Of a stretch of DNA of 64,000 bases, positions 20,960 to 32,329 are shown piece by piece (positions within the stretch are counted from its first letter, which is position 1; each line of letters begins with the position of its first letter). The notes under the pieces are model-generated. The model was not told the origin of the DNA, made no database searches, and saw nothing but the letters and a program-made list of their open reading frames with translations. Source of the stretch: Choanephora cucurbitarum (lineage: Eukaryota > Mucoromycota > Mucoromycetes > Mucorales > Choanephoraceae); NCBI GenBank assembly GCA_025331435.1, contig JAIWNI010000124.1, positions 1 through 64,000 on the forward strand. The letters are read 5' to 3'. Both the position numbers and the translations under genes were made by a program.

Positions 20960-21622
20960 TTGTGTCATGCACATTTACATGTCGTGCTTCATTTACTATT
21001 CCATCCACACTTTAATGCAATAGAGATCAGTTGCAAGCTGTTTTACGTGTTTGTGTATGTGAGTGTTCATTTGTGCTCCAGCATACCACATACACAGTCA
21101 TCAAAGTATGGCATGATTAAACTATGTTGTCAGAAGGATAGCACAAAAACTATTGCATACTTGTTTATCTGTAGCCTTGAACTGTTGTCAGTTCCCTGTA
21201 CTATATAAGTTCATACACCTTCACTCGCTTGGTCTATTTTTTTCTTTTTTTGCTTTTCTACCCTATGTCATTATCATCGTTGCGCTTGTTTTTATCATAC
21301 AGCAATACACATTCACTTCAGTCAAAGCATCGCAGTATATGCCAAGCCTTTCTCAGGATGTTCCGATCATCTTCACCCTAGTAGAGTGATACCATTTTAT
21401 TCAAACATGCTTTGGTTACAAACCATGTCATCGATATATATACTCAACATACCTAACGCAGTTCTTTTCCACACACAAAACTTGTGCATATTATATGCTC
21501 TGATAGCCTTCAATCTCTTTCTCTCACTTTTGTTGTATCTGCTGTCACAAACCACTTTTCGTTTGACGTACTTTATCGTAGCTCTAAACACTAGTATGAT
21601 CCTACTGATACCATTATGCTAA
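20960..21622 (+). pseudogene. Family Z decayed coding region (block D copy 1)
   Basis: Overlapping plus-strand frames contain TQSSKYGMIKLCCQKDSTKT, a FIIQQYTFTSVKASQYMPSL stretch and SQDVPIIFTLVE. The copy at 58550-59091 and the inverted copy at 31126-31710 share these pieces with conservative changes (QYTFTSVKASQY / QYTFLSVQASHY). The reading frame changes between pieces, so the gene is broken. Family unknown. Confidence 0.35.
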
Positions 21623-21943
21623 AAGATGGCTTAGGAATAAAGACAATAAAGACAATGAAGGCAATAAAAAAAAGTTTCATTATTCTCAATTTGAAAATAT
21701 ATTTTTATTGTTGTTCAGTACATATATACATATAGATGAGTGAACCTTCAATGCTATTGCTAGATACTTGACACCAGATACTTGGCGCTACACCATCAGA
21801 GGCCATTTGATTGCTTCTTTGCACATAATGAGCTTAGATTTTTGGTGCCATCTATGATCACCTGAGCAAGTATGTAGTCTAATTATTCAGTAATATAGCG
21901 TATGTTGAATAGAGAATATTAGGTAAAGCATGCACATATAATG

Positions 21944-22760
21944 CAGCAGTCCACTCGATTTAAGGGTCGTTGATACAACAGTGATGTTTCGAAGAAAATT
22001 ATCACTCTCAAGTAAACAGACTCCAGTGATGAAAGTCCAATGAACAACGAAATGGCACACAACAGCAAAACCCTAAAGAACAATGAAATTCATGACATCA
22101 ATGACAACAAAGAAATTAAAAGACTTGTGTGAATCAGTGAGCGTACATAAACCATCATGGCAATAGGCTATGCTGAAATTAGTGATAGCAATGCTAGCCA
22201 CATAAATATGGAATTTAGATAGAAAGAGAACCAAAAGTTATATTACAGACTACAGTAAGCGAAATGAGCTGTATTGTGTTACTTTCACCAAACTTGCATA
22301 TATATATAGCTGGATGTAGTGGATGATCAAAACGTCATGACGCACAAACATACTGGAATGCAGAGTTTGTATACCTGTTGTTTATAGTCATGTCAAATAC
22401 GTTGGCCACTGCACGCTTTCAGTATAACTGTAGTCATTCACCGTTGTTGGCTAGTCATAAACACATGTCATTAAATCAGTCGAGTATCATGGCCTCTGTA
22501 AATAAGCACGTGTAATCTCTAGCAAGAGCTATTTAGCAATCAATAAAGACAGTAGTCACATAGCTTACTCTACTTGATTATCTGATCACAATTGATGGTC
22601 ATCAATGGATGTCTATCAATCGATTAGCTAGATCCGTCAACAAGCTAGCAATTGTCCCTATGCTAATGAAGTGGTTAAAGCACCCTGAACAACTTTCTTG
22701 TACTTGTAAGAATAATGTTCGACTAGTGGCCATGGCGTGTTTTATAAATATAGCCGCATA
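21944..22760 (+). repeat. Terminal-type repeat at start of block F (first copy)
   Basis: It begins CAGCAGTCCACTCGATTTAAG and remains alignable to B's left end (12831-13540) for about 750 bp, including the AACAACGAAATGG and AAACCATCATGG words. It is not preceded by TA. The inverted partner is not in the window, so block F is probably the left part of another element. Confidence 0.5.
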
Positions 22761-23635
22761 TCCCTAGCAAACAGGATCAAATTATTATTTTATGACAAAC
22801 AAATGATAGTGTTTGCTTTTTGTACAAATTTGGAGAGGGTTTCTTTTTTTTCATGGCTGTAAACTATTGTAGTCGCTTTCATGCGTCTTTTATTTTGCTT
22901 CTACAGAATCACATTGAAATCAATTTAGCTTGGCTATACAGCAAAATAATAACCATATATTTAGTTGCCACTGTTTGAGCTTAATAAATCCTTCTTACAG
23001 TGATGTGTTATCTAAATACTGCATTTGATAAAATCATGTTTATTTTTTTTTTTGCTGCATAAAAAAAAAGTCTCTTTTTGATATTTAAATGAGCTTTGGC
23101 TTTTTAGATAATTTCTTTTGTTATAAATCATAGTCATCTTGACAGAGATGTAAGCTTTCAGTTGATATTGTCTTCCATCTTACAGAGTTATTTTTAGCAT
23201 TGCATTTATTTGTTCAATGATAGCTCCTGACATTATTGAATGTTATTCTAACGTTTTCGTCTCTGGTTTTTTACTCATCCATTGCTATAGAGTGATATCT
23301 TTTAGCTTCAACTGACATCTAGGCTTCTAGACTTCTTTTGTTTTTGACTTTGTTGTTTTTTTGTAACACAAGAATGCATTTTACTCTTTTTATTGTGTCT
23401 TTTCAAATCTGTTGCTAATACTTTTGCGCTATTTCATAGTTATTCTTCACACTCACACTCACACAAAAATAATGATGATTGTTATTGTTGCTTTCTATAA
23501 AATTTCCAAAATTTCAGTATTTATTATTAACAAGATTATGAGATTAGAATAAGCAATTTTATTTCTGGTTGAAAATAAATTAAACTTCATTTACAACAAA
23601 AAAATGGCTTCTGAGATCTGTGTTATGTAGCTAAA
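22761..23635. other. Block F, no gene recognised
   Basis: It matches 60395-61251. A 72-codon frame in the second copy (60434-60652) is interrupted here. A CACTCACACTCACACA microsatellite lies near 23448. Confidence 0.4.
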
Positions 23636-23935
23636 GATATGGGTTCTTACAGGTAATATCGTGGTTCAATCAACTATCCAATTTGAAATAACTCATATTG
23701 GAGATTTTGGTCTTCAAGTATTACTATTAAAAATATCATTTTGACAATGAATGCCAAATAAATCATGAAAACAAAAATGGTTTTGCAGTACTTGGAAATC
23801 AATTTCAAGTCAGATGTTTTACATACAGACTCGAGATGAATGGAGATGAGAGTGAAGAGGCTATCATTTGTTACAGGTATATAAAAAGCAACTGGTATTT
23901 AGCTGGAAGGGTGTACAGATCTCATAGAACAAGTC
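23636..23935 (+). pseudogene. Family W decayed coding region (block F copy 1)
   Basis: It encodes broken pieces of the frame intact at 61252-61545: NQFQVRCFTYRLEMNGD and NWYLAGRVYRSHRTSQ are kept, but the first half is frame-shifted and has stops. Comparison of the two copies shows mostly amino-acid-conservative changes in the second half. Function unknown. Confidence 0.4.
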
Positions 23936-25640
23936 AGCACAACCTTTCGTCATACATATCATAGTGCTAGAAAATCATAATCTGAAAGACTAAATTATTG
24001 CTTGAATAAAGATATGTCTGACATCTTTAAAAGAGATCTTGTCTATCTTTATCGTACAACATTTCCGTTTCAGTCACCAATGACTCCTGTGAAACTCGTA
24101 TGAACCATCGTGTCTGATATGTGAACAGACCGACTAGAAAATAGATACTGTAATAATAGAAGGTACAAGACTCTCTGCAAAAGATAATAAAGATTGACTA
24201 TGTATGATTATATCACAGCAATTTGGAGGCTATAATCTGGCAAGAACATTTTGTCAATGAAGATGCTCAAGAATTTTAAAACGAAAATTGATCATATAAA
24301 TTTCATCCCATGGATTTAATCGTAAAAATCTCTTGAAGTCTTTACTTGCGATATAAGAGAAAACCAATGTTATATCTCATTTTCACTTGAAGAATCAATC
24401 AAGTATTTGCTGTAGGCCTTTAATATTCAAAAGATAGTAATAGATTTCATTCAGAATTCAGGCTGTAATTAGTATTTGATGACTACAGATTGAGTGCTTA
24501 TTTATGTCTCAAATCATGATTATTTTCTAAAGCAGAAGGAACTTTATGAATTTGCCTCAGATTTTAGACTTGGATCCATAGTACTTATATAGTTCAGAAA
24601 TATGACAGCTATTCGGATTCGAATTTCATATGGATATCAGTTCTGAGTCTATATCTGAATTTAATAGGAGTTCAGGCCAAAACTGGCATTAGACTTGCAC
24701 TTCTTTCTTTGACAGTGATTATATAATAGATACACATTAAGCGTAGCACTTTTCTTTTTCTTTTTTTGTCACAAACATAGAAAAATAAACAATGCACCAT
24801 GAAAAAAAGGGGACCTATCTCGGAAAGGAAGTCTAATTAACAGGCAAGATGATATCAGAGGATCATCATTCGTCATAGATAGAGAAAACTAAAAAAAGCC
24901 AAAAAAAGCCAAAGCAGTTGTCTATAGTGTAAAATGACTCTGGCTATAGATTAGCTGTAAACACCAGTGTAGCTAGTATTTGGAACCAGAAAGGTAGCAA
25001 CAAAGGTCTGAACTTCTCTGCATATCAGGTATAGGCAAAATGCTCAAATGTATGGGAGATAGATAACCAGGAGAAATAAAGAGAAACAAAGGAAATTGAT
25101 TGGTTCTTACCAAACAGAGCTAGTGATACATGAGAAAGTCAGGTCCCATGAAAGCAAAGAGTGGGCGTAATGATTATGCCTGAAAATGAGATCGTGCTAA
25201 TAGGTATGATTCAATAAAGAAAGTTAGGCTAATGCCTCAGATTTTGTTTAAAAGAAAAGACTTTCATTTCGCTTTTTTTCCCCTTTTCTTTTTCTTCAGT
25301 TTCATTTAAACTACAAAGTCATTTATACTACAAAACCTCTAAAACTGCAAAAACCACTTTTGATTTATCCGTCTTCACTTGTCATGGTGCTCTCTTGTTG
25401 TCTTGGTCTTTCTTTCTTTCAGGCAAGCTGCCAGATTATTTCTCTTTGTTCCTTTTGTCATTCACTTGGTATGATCATCATTTTTCTCTTTTCACAAATT
25501 TACTTTATCTTTTCTAATAGTCTAATTCTAACTAACTCAAATCTAAAACACGAAACCCCATAGGTCTCAATCTCTAACGCCTCTCTATTCATTTATCTGT
25601 CTGGCATGCTCAAAGTCTTGGGTCTTCCTCTCTGTCTTTC
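23936..25640. other. Block F, no gene recognised
   Basis: It is 1.7 kb of AT-rich DNA matching 61546-63277. It includes T-rich tracts near 24750 and 25270 and splice-like CTTTCAGG signals near 25420. The 124-codon minus-strand frame of the second copy (62290-62664) is broken here. Confidence 0.4.
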
Positions 25641-25772
25641 AGTATCTGCGGCATCCGCCAGGGTACGACGCTTCGGCAAAAGGCTACTAGCTACTCTGGG
25701 CCATGAAGGTAGGCTTTAGCCTAACTTGTAGGCCCGTTAGGGGTAGGGTAACAGGGGAGGGAGGATCCATAC
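25641..25772 (+). other. GC-rich exon-like block (block F copy 1)
   Basis: Preceded by a TCTGTCTTTCAG acceptor, a frame reads SAASARVRRFGKRLLATLGHE and meets GTAGGC. The second copy (63278-63410) differs in this frame by one synonymous change (GGC to GGT). On the minus strand the same DNA is also open towards 25905. The high GC resembles the 256-bp block of the C family. It may be a captured host exon; coding is not proven. Confidence 0.35.
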
Positions 25773-26366
25773 TTTTCAAGGCGATTTACGTTATGGTCTT
25801 TATTGGCTGACTCTTTATGGTTTCCTTGGATGACTCTCTATAATCTCTTTAGCTGGCTTTTCACGTCTTTGTTCTGCTCTTTATTCTGCTCTTCTTTCGC
25901 ATTCACAAGCAAAAAATCCAAAAAAAACCAACAACGAAATAGTCAATGTCTATTTGCTTTTCTGTCTCTATATTTCTTATTGCTTTCAAGCCACTCTCCT
26001 CTGTTATTTTACATCAATAAAAGCTCTAGGTCACTTCACATCATATTCTACTCAATTCATTGGACGATTTTTTTTTGTACTTGTTGGCAATTTTTATAAA
26101 AAAACCTTAATAAACATTACTTTACTATCATACTGAAAAAGAAAGCAGAAAAAGAATACTCTTATATGATACTTTTTCTTTGTAATTAGGATTAAATTAT
26201 ACTCAAACTCTTGAAAAAAATAAGAAAAAAAAAAGAAACCTGGAATTAATGTGTGAGACTTGAGCAAAAACTTACACTTTTCTTGTTGGACAAAAACTGT
26301 AGTTGAGCCAACGACTCTGACAATAGCCACGATACCTCTTCTTCAGTAATTTAAGCATTCTTTGAA
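25773..26366. other. Block F right part, T-rich, no gene
   Basis: Pyrimidine-rich tracts are followed by an A/T-rich end. It matches 63411-64000 up to the window edge. Homology with the second unit therefore continues at least to 26366. Confidence 0.4.
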
Positions 26367-26765
26367 GCGTCTCAAAGCTGTTTGTACCTTTTATAATGGA
26401 TTGATCGATTCAAGCAAACAAAGAAAAAGGGGGGAAGCGGTATCATAATTTTGTCAAACAAACAAAAGTTCGACTTTTTTGCTTGGTATTTCTCTCAAGT
26501 ATTCTTTTGTTGTTGTTGTCACTATTCTTTCTCTATACTCATTGCTATTTTATTATGTCCACAGTAAGATGCAGAGCCTTTTTCCTTTTTGTCGATCTCG
26601 TCTGTGATGTCTTTTTTTAAAAGAATAGCGAATGCTTCTAAAATTCCGTACAGAGCACATGAGCATGAATTCGTTTCATTTTTCTTCTCTCATTATGCAA
26701 AATATAATCTTGTTACTAATTTGGAATGCAGATAAAAAATAAAAACAATGAAATACGACCCGGTC
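26367..26765. other. Spacer sequence, nothing recognised
   Basis: It lies between the end of visible unit homology and the start of the inverted C arm. A G-run (GGGGGGAAGCGG) lies near 26430. No gene is seen. Confidence 0.35.
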
Positions 26766-27633
26766 AGTGAGTAGCTTTTCGTCAAATGAAAGCAAACCTA
26801 AAGGCTAACGATAAGATAGTATTCGAGTGAATGGCATAATCGAGTATGATCAATTTGAAGTCAAGATCCAGTGTCAAGTATCTAGCTATGGTCTAATAGA
26901 TATACATAAACTAATTGACAAATAAAACTATATCTATTTGAAAATCAAAAACAATAAATTCAGTTTCATTGTCTTGGTAGTCTTTATGTCTAAGCCATAA
27001 GCCACAAGCCATATAGTAGTATGATAAAGGTGCCATTGCCAACAGTAATGGCAACACACAGAATACACGTCAAGTAGATTTATTCATCTTAATTCTCATC
27101 ACTATATACTACTAGCGTTGCTTTCATTACTCTTATTATCATCTGAGAATGTTATCAGTTCATCATATCATCATTATTCAACCCATGTCATTAGAATTGC
27201 CACATTCATCACATCTGCAAAACATACTGTAATAACAATGAGATCTCTGTCATATTGACACTTGTGCTAGCTTGGATGCTTTGTATGAAAACATGAATAA
27301 TGACGTGTGTTGTATGCGTCCAATCTATTTCCTTGTTGCCACTGATCAGCTTCATGCATGTCAATCATGACTGATACACAAACCTCTGCCACTAACTAAT
27401 GAATTTATCTGACTTAATCTCATGCTATTGCTTTTTCCAACTCTTCAGATGTTAAGACTTGCCTCGCTCTATAGAGTATCAGCTGATACATCAGTTCATT
27501 GTTCCTAATGGCTTCATTCTTTCGAGGTAGTTGTTCTTTGTATGATGTATTCACTTGTCTTGTCGAGTGAAGTAGTTGTGATTAATCCTCAATATTAGTC
27601 TGATATTGCAATCAGTATATATCTGTGTATGTA

Positions 27634-27867
27634 CAGTCAACTAAAGAAAGTTTTGTGTGATTTCAAATTTGGACATGATCTTCTCAACGATCATGACTAT
27701 GTTAACAATCTTACTTCTTGTTTCGAAAGTTAAGCGAGACATTCTAAACGTTCTTTTCATTGCAGTGTAATCAAAATCAAAAAGTTAGTATAGCAATATA
27801 CAAAGGATGGAACTCATCAAAAATATATCGAGATTCGAAATCACACAAAACTTTCTTTGGTTGACTG
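27634..27867. mobile_element. 234-bp MITE with an empty-site paralogue
   Basis: The ends are CAGTCAACTAAAGAAAG and its reverse complement with one change, extended by TTTTGTGTGATTTC, about 30 bp of inverted repeat. TA flanks both sides (27632-27633 and 27868-27869). The paralogous sites near 8815, 33225 and 46025 read GGTATATACATACA without the insert, so removing the element plus one TA restores the ancestral site. This demonstrates insertion by TA duplication, typical of Tc1/mariner. Confidence 0.85.
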
Positions 27868-28130
27868 TATATCATCAAAAGTATACTTTTATGCTGTAAG
27901 CACCTTATATAACCTCTTGTTGTCACGTTTAGTCTAAAGCTATGATAGCTTGTATCTTTTCTTTGCTTTGTATGTGCATATTTAGCATACTCATTTGTAG
28001 TGACAATCGTAGAAGTCTGTCTCCTTCAAGTCTGTACAACACAGCCTGATGAAGCTCTAAATAACATAAAAAAAATTGAAAGCCAAAAAAAAAAGACCAA
28101 GCACCAATACCTTTTTTTTACCTCTGTAAG

Positions 28131-28385
28131 CTAAAATTGTTCATACTGATACGAGTGCGGCTCATACAGGCAGTCTTCTTGACCTTCATGCGTGACGATG
28201 ACAACCATGTTGCTGATCTGGAAAAGAGATGAGGCAAACTCACTGAGGCAAGCAAGGCCAAAGACCGGGTTCATGTCACTAACACTAGTGAATATATGCA
28301 ACTGTGTTGCTGTGATAAACGATATACTATATGAGCACTTCTGTAGATATTTGCTGATCGCCAGTAGGATAAGGCAGTAAAGCAT
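28131..28385 (-). pseudogene. Family Y second part, intact-looking frame
   Basis: An 84-codon minus-strand frame runs from MLYCLILLAIS through SYSISFITATQLHIFTS to a C terminus HEGQEDCLYEPHSYQYEQF. Copies at 8340-8555, 32760-32961 and 45508-45770 encode the same protein but with frameshifts (for example one or two bases lost before the HEGQED piece). The beginning is hydrophobic and the end acidic. Its upstream partner (family Y first part) is cut off by the palindrome boundary at 28465. Function unknown. Confidence 0.4.
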
Positions 28386-28465
28386 GAGCTAAAAAGAAAA
28401 ATAAACGAAAAGCGTGTCTGAGCACGGATGACTCTCAACTTGCTGAGCCTAAAAACTTCATCTCT

Positions 28466-28899
28466 CTCTCTATCTCTCTTTGCATTTCATACAGTTGGAT
28501 AACATCTTGATTTCTCCAAGATATATCGCTCATACAGTGTGATGTTGATCATAACATTATTTCGTTGCAACAACAAAAATACCATTTCACAAGCATAAGG
28601 CAAAGCAAGCATGATTATGCCTTGACTTGCTTACCACCCTGTATATCTCTAAGTGAACCAATGACTCTGAAGTCGCTTTTTTTATTCATTGTCCATCCTA
28701 ATAATCTTTTCCAGCACACTGTCTTTTAACTGAACAAAAAAGTACATAGTGAGGGCTGAACAGTCAGCCACATTTTTTTTACATACAAACATGTATAGGT
28801 ATATCTATGTGACCTTTTATTCTCTTTTCATGTTCCTTCGTTTCTCTTTTACAATAGTTCTGAATCATTCTATGCTATCACACTACAGCCGTTTTCCGT
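28466..28899. other. Unique core of spacer, nothing recognised
   Basis: It is not repeated elsewhere in the window. It starts with a TCTCTCTC tract. No convincing gene. Confidence 0.35.
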
Positions 28900-29635
28900 T
28901 GACTTACTGCCTGGACTCCTCAAATATCCTTTCCCAACATGTTCTTGATTTCAGTGATCCATTAAGCGCAAGTAATGACAGATCTTCAACCACTATCATC
29001 CAACAAGTCTTTCTCTCTGATCTGACATAATCTATTGTATGCTTTTGCACCTGTCTCCCTTATCATAGGCTGAACATCTTTACTGTCATACCTTTTAGCT
29101 CTTTCGTCTCTACTCTTACCGACTATTGCTCTGTCTAGACTTGAAAAGGCGATAATGTCTATAGTCCTCCCATGCTTAGTATCCAACATCCAACATCCAA
29201 CATCTAACATGATATCCAATATCCAATATCCAATATCCAATATCCAATATCCAGTATTCATTATCTTGCACTTATCATCTAATGTGGTGTTATGTTTGTC
29301 TTCGCCTTATCTCAATCCTTGTCTTTTTTTTCCAGACTGGAAATATTCATAGTATGTTGCCGGCACAATCACTTGCTTATCCAGCTCTTCTCTTCTCTTT
29401 TGTCTTCTTCGCCTCATGCCAAGTCAACTTTGCCGCTTACTACATCTCTCTTGCTTTTTTCTTCCTTCGGTATACTAACATTGTGCCATCTAGTTGTATG
29501 GCTAGACTCTTTTTTTTCTCTGTTATAACCTTGATAAGATAGAGCTGTTGTTTGATAGTAGCTGCTTTTCTCTTCTTTCGTATGATGTTCCTCTGACAAG
29601 TTGCTTACTTCAGGACTGTTGGCTACTGCAAACAA
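28900..29635 (-). pseudogene. Unidentified coding-like stretch in unique core
   Basis: On the minus strand, a frame starting at the ATG ending at 29635 (MFAVANSPEVSNLSEE..., 73 codons) is followed, in other frames, by RRRRQKRREELDKQV and by TKHGRTIDIIAFSSLDRAI...REKDLLDDSG (frame 28986-29261), then a GTAAGTC donor-like site near 28910. The residue mix is typical of real proteins, but a minisatellite (29181-29256) and frame changes interrupt it. It may be a captured, broken host gene. Not recognised. Confidence 0.3.
29181..29256 (+). repeat. Heptanucleotide minisatellite ATCCAAC / ATCCAAT
   Basis: About four ATCCAAC-like units are followed, after a short break, by five or six ATCCAAT units. 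The change from C to T ending marks two homogeneous sub-arrays. Confidence 0.85.
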
Positions 29636-29849
29636 ATGTAAAGCAAAAAAAAAATGTCATGGAGCGGATCACAAGTTTTTTAGGTCAAGCCACAGAAACG
29701 CGGTAATCAGGAAAAAGCGATCGAAAATAAAAGCTGCCAAGTTGTGTCATAGAGCAGCTTTCGTTGTTTTGTTCAACTTCTGGCCTAGTTGACGTATCTC
29801 TAGCGTTGTGGTGTGAAAGAGACAGATAAGAAAATAAGAAGAGGGGAAA

Positions 29850-30020
29850 AATAAAAGTACGCGTCAGAGGGTGAGAAGCGGAAGATTTATTTTTAGCCGA
29901 TGGACAAATAAGGGATTACGTGTAACTGTAAGAGGATTGCCGGACGAATTATTATCCGAAGGAAGTGTCGGCATCGCTACTTTTGCCGTCCCGACCGAAG
30001 CAGCGGGGATAAGTTAACAA
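29850..30020 (+). other. GC-rich island with a short open frame
   Basis: It stands out from the AT-rich surroundings. A plus-strand frame reads RWTNKGLRVTVRGLPDELL and on to TFAVPTEAAGIS before a stop near 30017. No ATG was found in that frame. It lies upstream of the minus-strand coding-like stretch and could instead be its promoter/CpG-rich leader. Unique in the window. Confidence 0.3.
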
Positions 30021-30838
30021 GCCTTTTTTGGAAAGAGGGTTCAAAGGAGTTCTATTTTATTTTTATGGGGGGAGGGATCGATGGAAATGACCTGTTGAGA
30101 AGGTAATTCATGCAAAAACAGCCTTCAAGATAAAGCACTGTATTGAGTTAGGCAGATAGTAAAAGTCAGCTTGCCTGCAACGAAAGCTCTTGATTATCAC
30201 TGCTAGACTTCAGGCAGCTGCTTATAGCTTAACAGCGGCGAATTAGAGCTTGATGACAGAAAGATACCAATGAAGTGTGCTAAGCAATGATCTTTTTGAC
30301 TGCACTTGAATCAACTGCTTGTGTCACATGTCAATGGTAATACATTAGCGTCATAGCAACAGTAAAAAGAGATCAACAATACCTATCATACTGCTGTAGC
30401 ATCACTTTGTGATGTATATAGTACAAGACACAAATAGCCAAAGATAAAGAAAGATAGCTCGTAATCTAATAGGTCAGTTTGTATTGTTACTACAGTTGCA
30501 TTATCATTGCAGAATACCACATTTCGTAGTTGTAGAACTGAAGCTCACTTTTGAATCACAAAAACTTGTTGTGATGAAACAAAAATTCCTGTCATCAGGA
30601 ATTATTCTACATCTATTTACATAACACGAAATTATTCTTATACATATTATGCCTAGTTTAGCCAGAAAGTAGATAGTTTCCTGAAAGCCTAAATTTATCA
30701 TTGAGCATAGCCAAAGCGTACGCAGTAAGAGCATAAATATTTTCAAACATCAACACATGCTACTACAAAGACTCTATCCATGATATAGCATTTACGTACG
30801 ACGCAAAATGAAGCTTGCTTTTCCTGAGCTTTTTCGAA
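30021..30838. other. Unique core, no gene recognised
   Basis: An 80-codon minus-strand frame (30504-30746) is open, but nothing supports it. A G-run (TGGGGGGAGGG) is at 30066. Confidence 0.35.
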
Positions 30839-30930
30839 AGCTATAGTTGGGTCGTGATTGGAGACTTCATTGCTGCAGTGGATGTTTATAGTCAGTATGG
30901 TATAACTAAAAAAATACTAATCTTCAGAGC
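30839..30930 (+). pseudogene. Second Fanzor/TnpB-like fragment
   Basis: The frame reads SYSWVVIGDFIAAVDVYSQY. Aligned with SWDFSRDASSVDMIRYG at 10654-10704 it shares SW, an Asp four or five residues later, a V-D pair and Y-G. It is flanked upstream by a TACGACGCAAAAT word that also precedes the 10570 frame as TACGATGCAAAAT. Stops flank it. The resemblance to the RuvC-III region of Fanzor/TnpB is suggestive only. Confidence 0.25.
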
Positions 30931-31125
30931 GAAAGCATGATACGTCAAGTGAAAAGTATTCTTGTAACCACAGGCACTGCACAAGTCAGAGAAAGAGTTG
31001 AATGGCTATCACAATATATAAAATGCACAAGTTTTGTGTGAGACAAAGAACTAGGTCAAGTATCTTAAATATACACACTGATGGTATGATCTGTAATTAT
31101 GTTATGTCTGAATAAAATGGTAAAG

Positions 31126-31710
31126 TTATATTAGGATGAAGATGATCGAAATTTCTTGAGAAAGACTTGGCATATAGTGCGATGCTTGGACTGATAGAAA
31201 CGTGTATTGTTGTATGATAAAGACAAGCTCGATGATGATGATGATACAGAGTAAAAAAAAAGCAAACAGTAAACAAAGAGTAAGCGAGTCAAGGCACTTG
31301 AACTCATATAACACAAAGTGCTGATAACAGCTCAAAGCTGCAGATGAATAAGTCTGTGATAGTTTCTATGCTATCTTTTTGACAACATAGTTTGATTAGG
31401 CCATAATTTGATGACTGTGTCTCTGATATGCATAGAGTACAAGTACACATTCGCATATATATATATATATATATGTATATGTATGTATAACAGCTTGTAG
31501 CAGATCTCAATTGCAATAAGATGCAAGTGGTATAGCAAATGAAGCATGACATGCTAATGCGTATGACACAAATAAAGGGTTGAAATCCTGAATAAGCTGC
31601 TCCCCTTGTATGTAATGATCTGTCATGATGACTATAAAGACTGGTAGGTTACAGTCGTTGACAGTCACTCTGATGCGTATGTTAGATATCTGGTCTACCA
31701 TTTCATTCAA
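31126..31710 (-). pseudogene. Family Z decayed coding region (C copy c extension)
   Basis: Minus-strand frames include RIRVTVNDCNLPVFIVIMTD, then TQSSNYGLIKLCCQKDS and FIIQQYTFLSVQASHYMPSL. The first piece (31507-31710, 67 codons) is better preserved here than in block D. An AT microsatellite at 31455-31474 interrupts the frame. The gene points away from family Y at 32330. Family unknown. Confidence 0.4.
31455..31474. repeat. (AT)n microsatellite
   Basis: About ten AT units inside the family Z remnant. The corresponding place in block D lacks it. Confidence 0.85.
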
Positions 31711-32329
31711 AAGTCACGACTTGACATGGAAACTCAAGTCTGTATGTATTGTCAATATACTCCTTGACAAGCGAGCATCACTTTGACTGACTCTAGTCTC
31801 TCTTTATTGTTCATTTGACATAATGACCGGTCTTTAGATCCTAATCCAGCCATATCAATGCAGATCTCTCAATTTGTCTATTAATAGCATCTATACTAAG
31901 AGATGAATCTCCAAAAATGTGTACTAATTTGTTCATATCATATAACTGCCTTTTTGTTTTTGATGTCTCATTCGATCATATTGAGATTTTGACCAATTTA
32001 AAGACTTCAGAGTGTATGCCCGATCATGTTCTATTTTGTATGCAATGAGTAAAAACCACAGGGTTTCTTCTTCAATCTCAGAGCGTTAGTGAATTTAACT
32101 ATAAGCTAACTATTATATAATTAAGCATTATGTGTTTGGTAAACAGAATATTGATATCTACTGTTAGTATTGTTACACTTCTGGTAAAATAAAAGAACTG
32201 TGTGCTTATTGGGTGCTTTATTGGGGTTAGGTCTTTGTTTAGCATGCCATATTGTAGAGTCAGAGTATTAATGCATCATGTCTGCGCCTATTATTATGTG
32301 GTAGAGTATACTGCCACATCAATCAGCTA
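31711..32329. other. C-family sequence without an intact gene
   Basis: It is homologous, inverted, to block D (20250-20900) with many substitutions and out-of-frame indels. It lies between the divergent Z and Y remnants, where a shared promoter would sit. Confidence 0.35.

Larger units (their letters stand above)
1..26366 (+). repeat. First copy of the ~37-kb-period duplicated unit
   Basis: This whole stretch recurs in the same order and orientation from 37201 to the end of the window. Anchor pairs are 1 with 37201, 12831 with 50048, 17940 with 55536, 21944 with 59546 and 26366 with 64000. Identity is not uniform. Positions 1-8040 match their partner almost base for base, whereas the B and F parts show scattered substitutions and indels. 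The unit was therefore duplicated and then parts were homogenised, or different parts were copied at different times. Confidence 0.9.
26766..28465 (-). repeat. Left arm of the central palindrome (inverted C segment)
   Basis: It is the reverse complement of C-family sequence (for example 8270-9745 and 32637-34165). Next to the centre, 27980-28465 matches 32637-33110 almost perfectly, and further out the arms differ by several percent. The arm carries a MITE at 27634 absent from the other copies. Confidence 0.8.

Noticed and set aside
29181..29256. Telomere-like or CRISPR-like array
   Set aside because: Contiguous heptamers without spacers, and the unit is not a known telomere repeat. This is an ordinary minisatellite.
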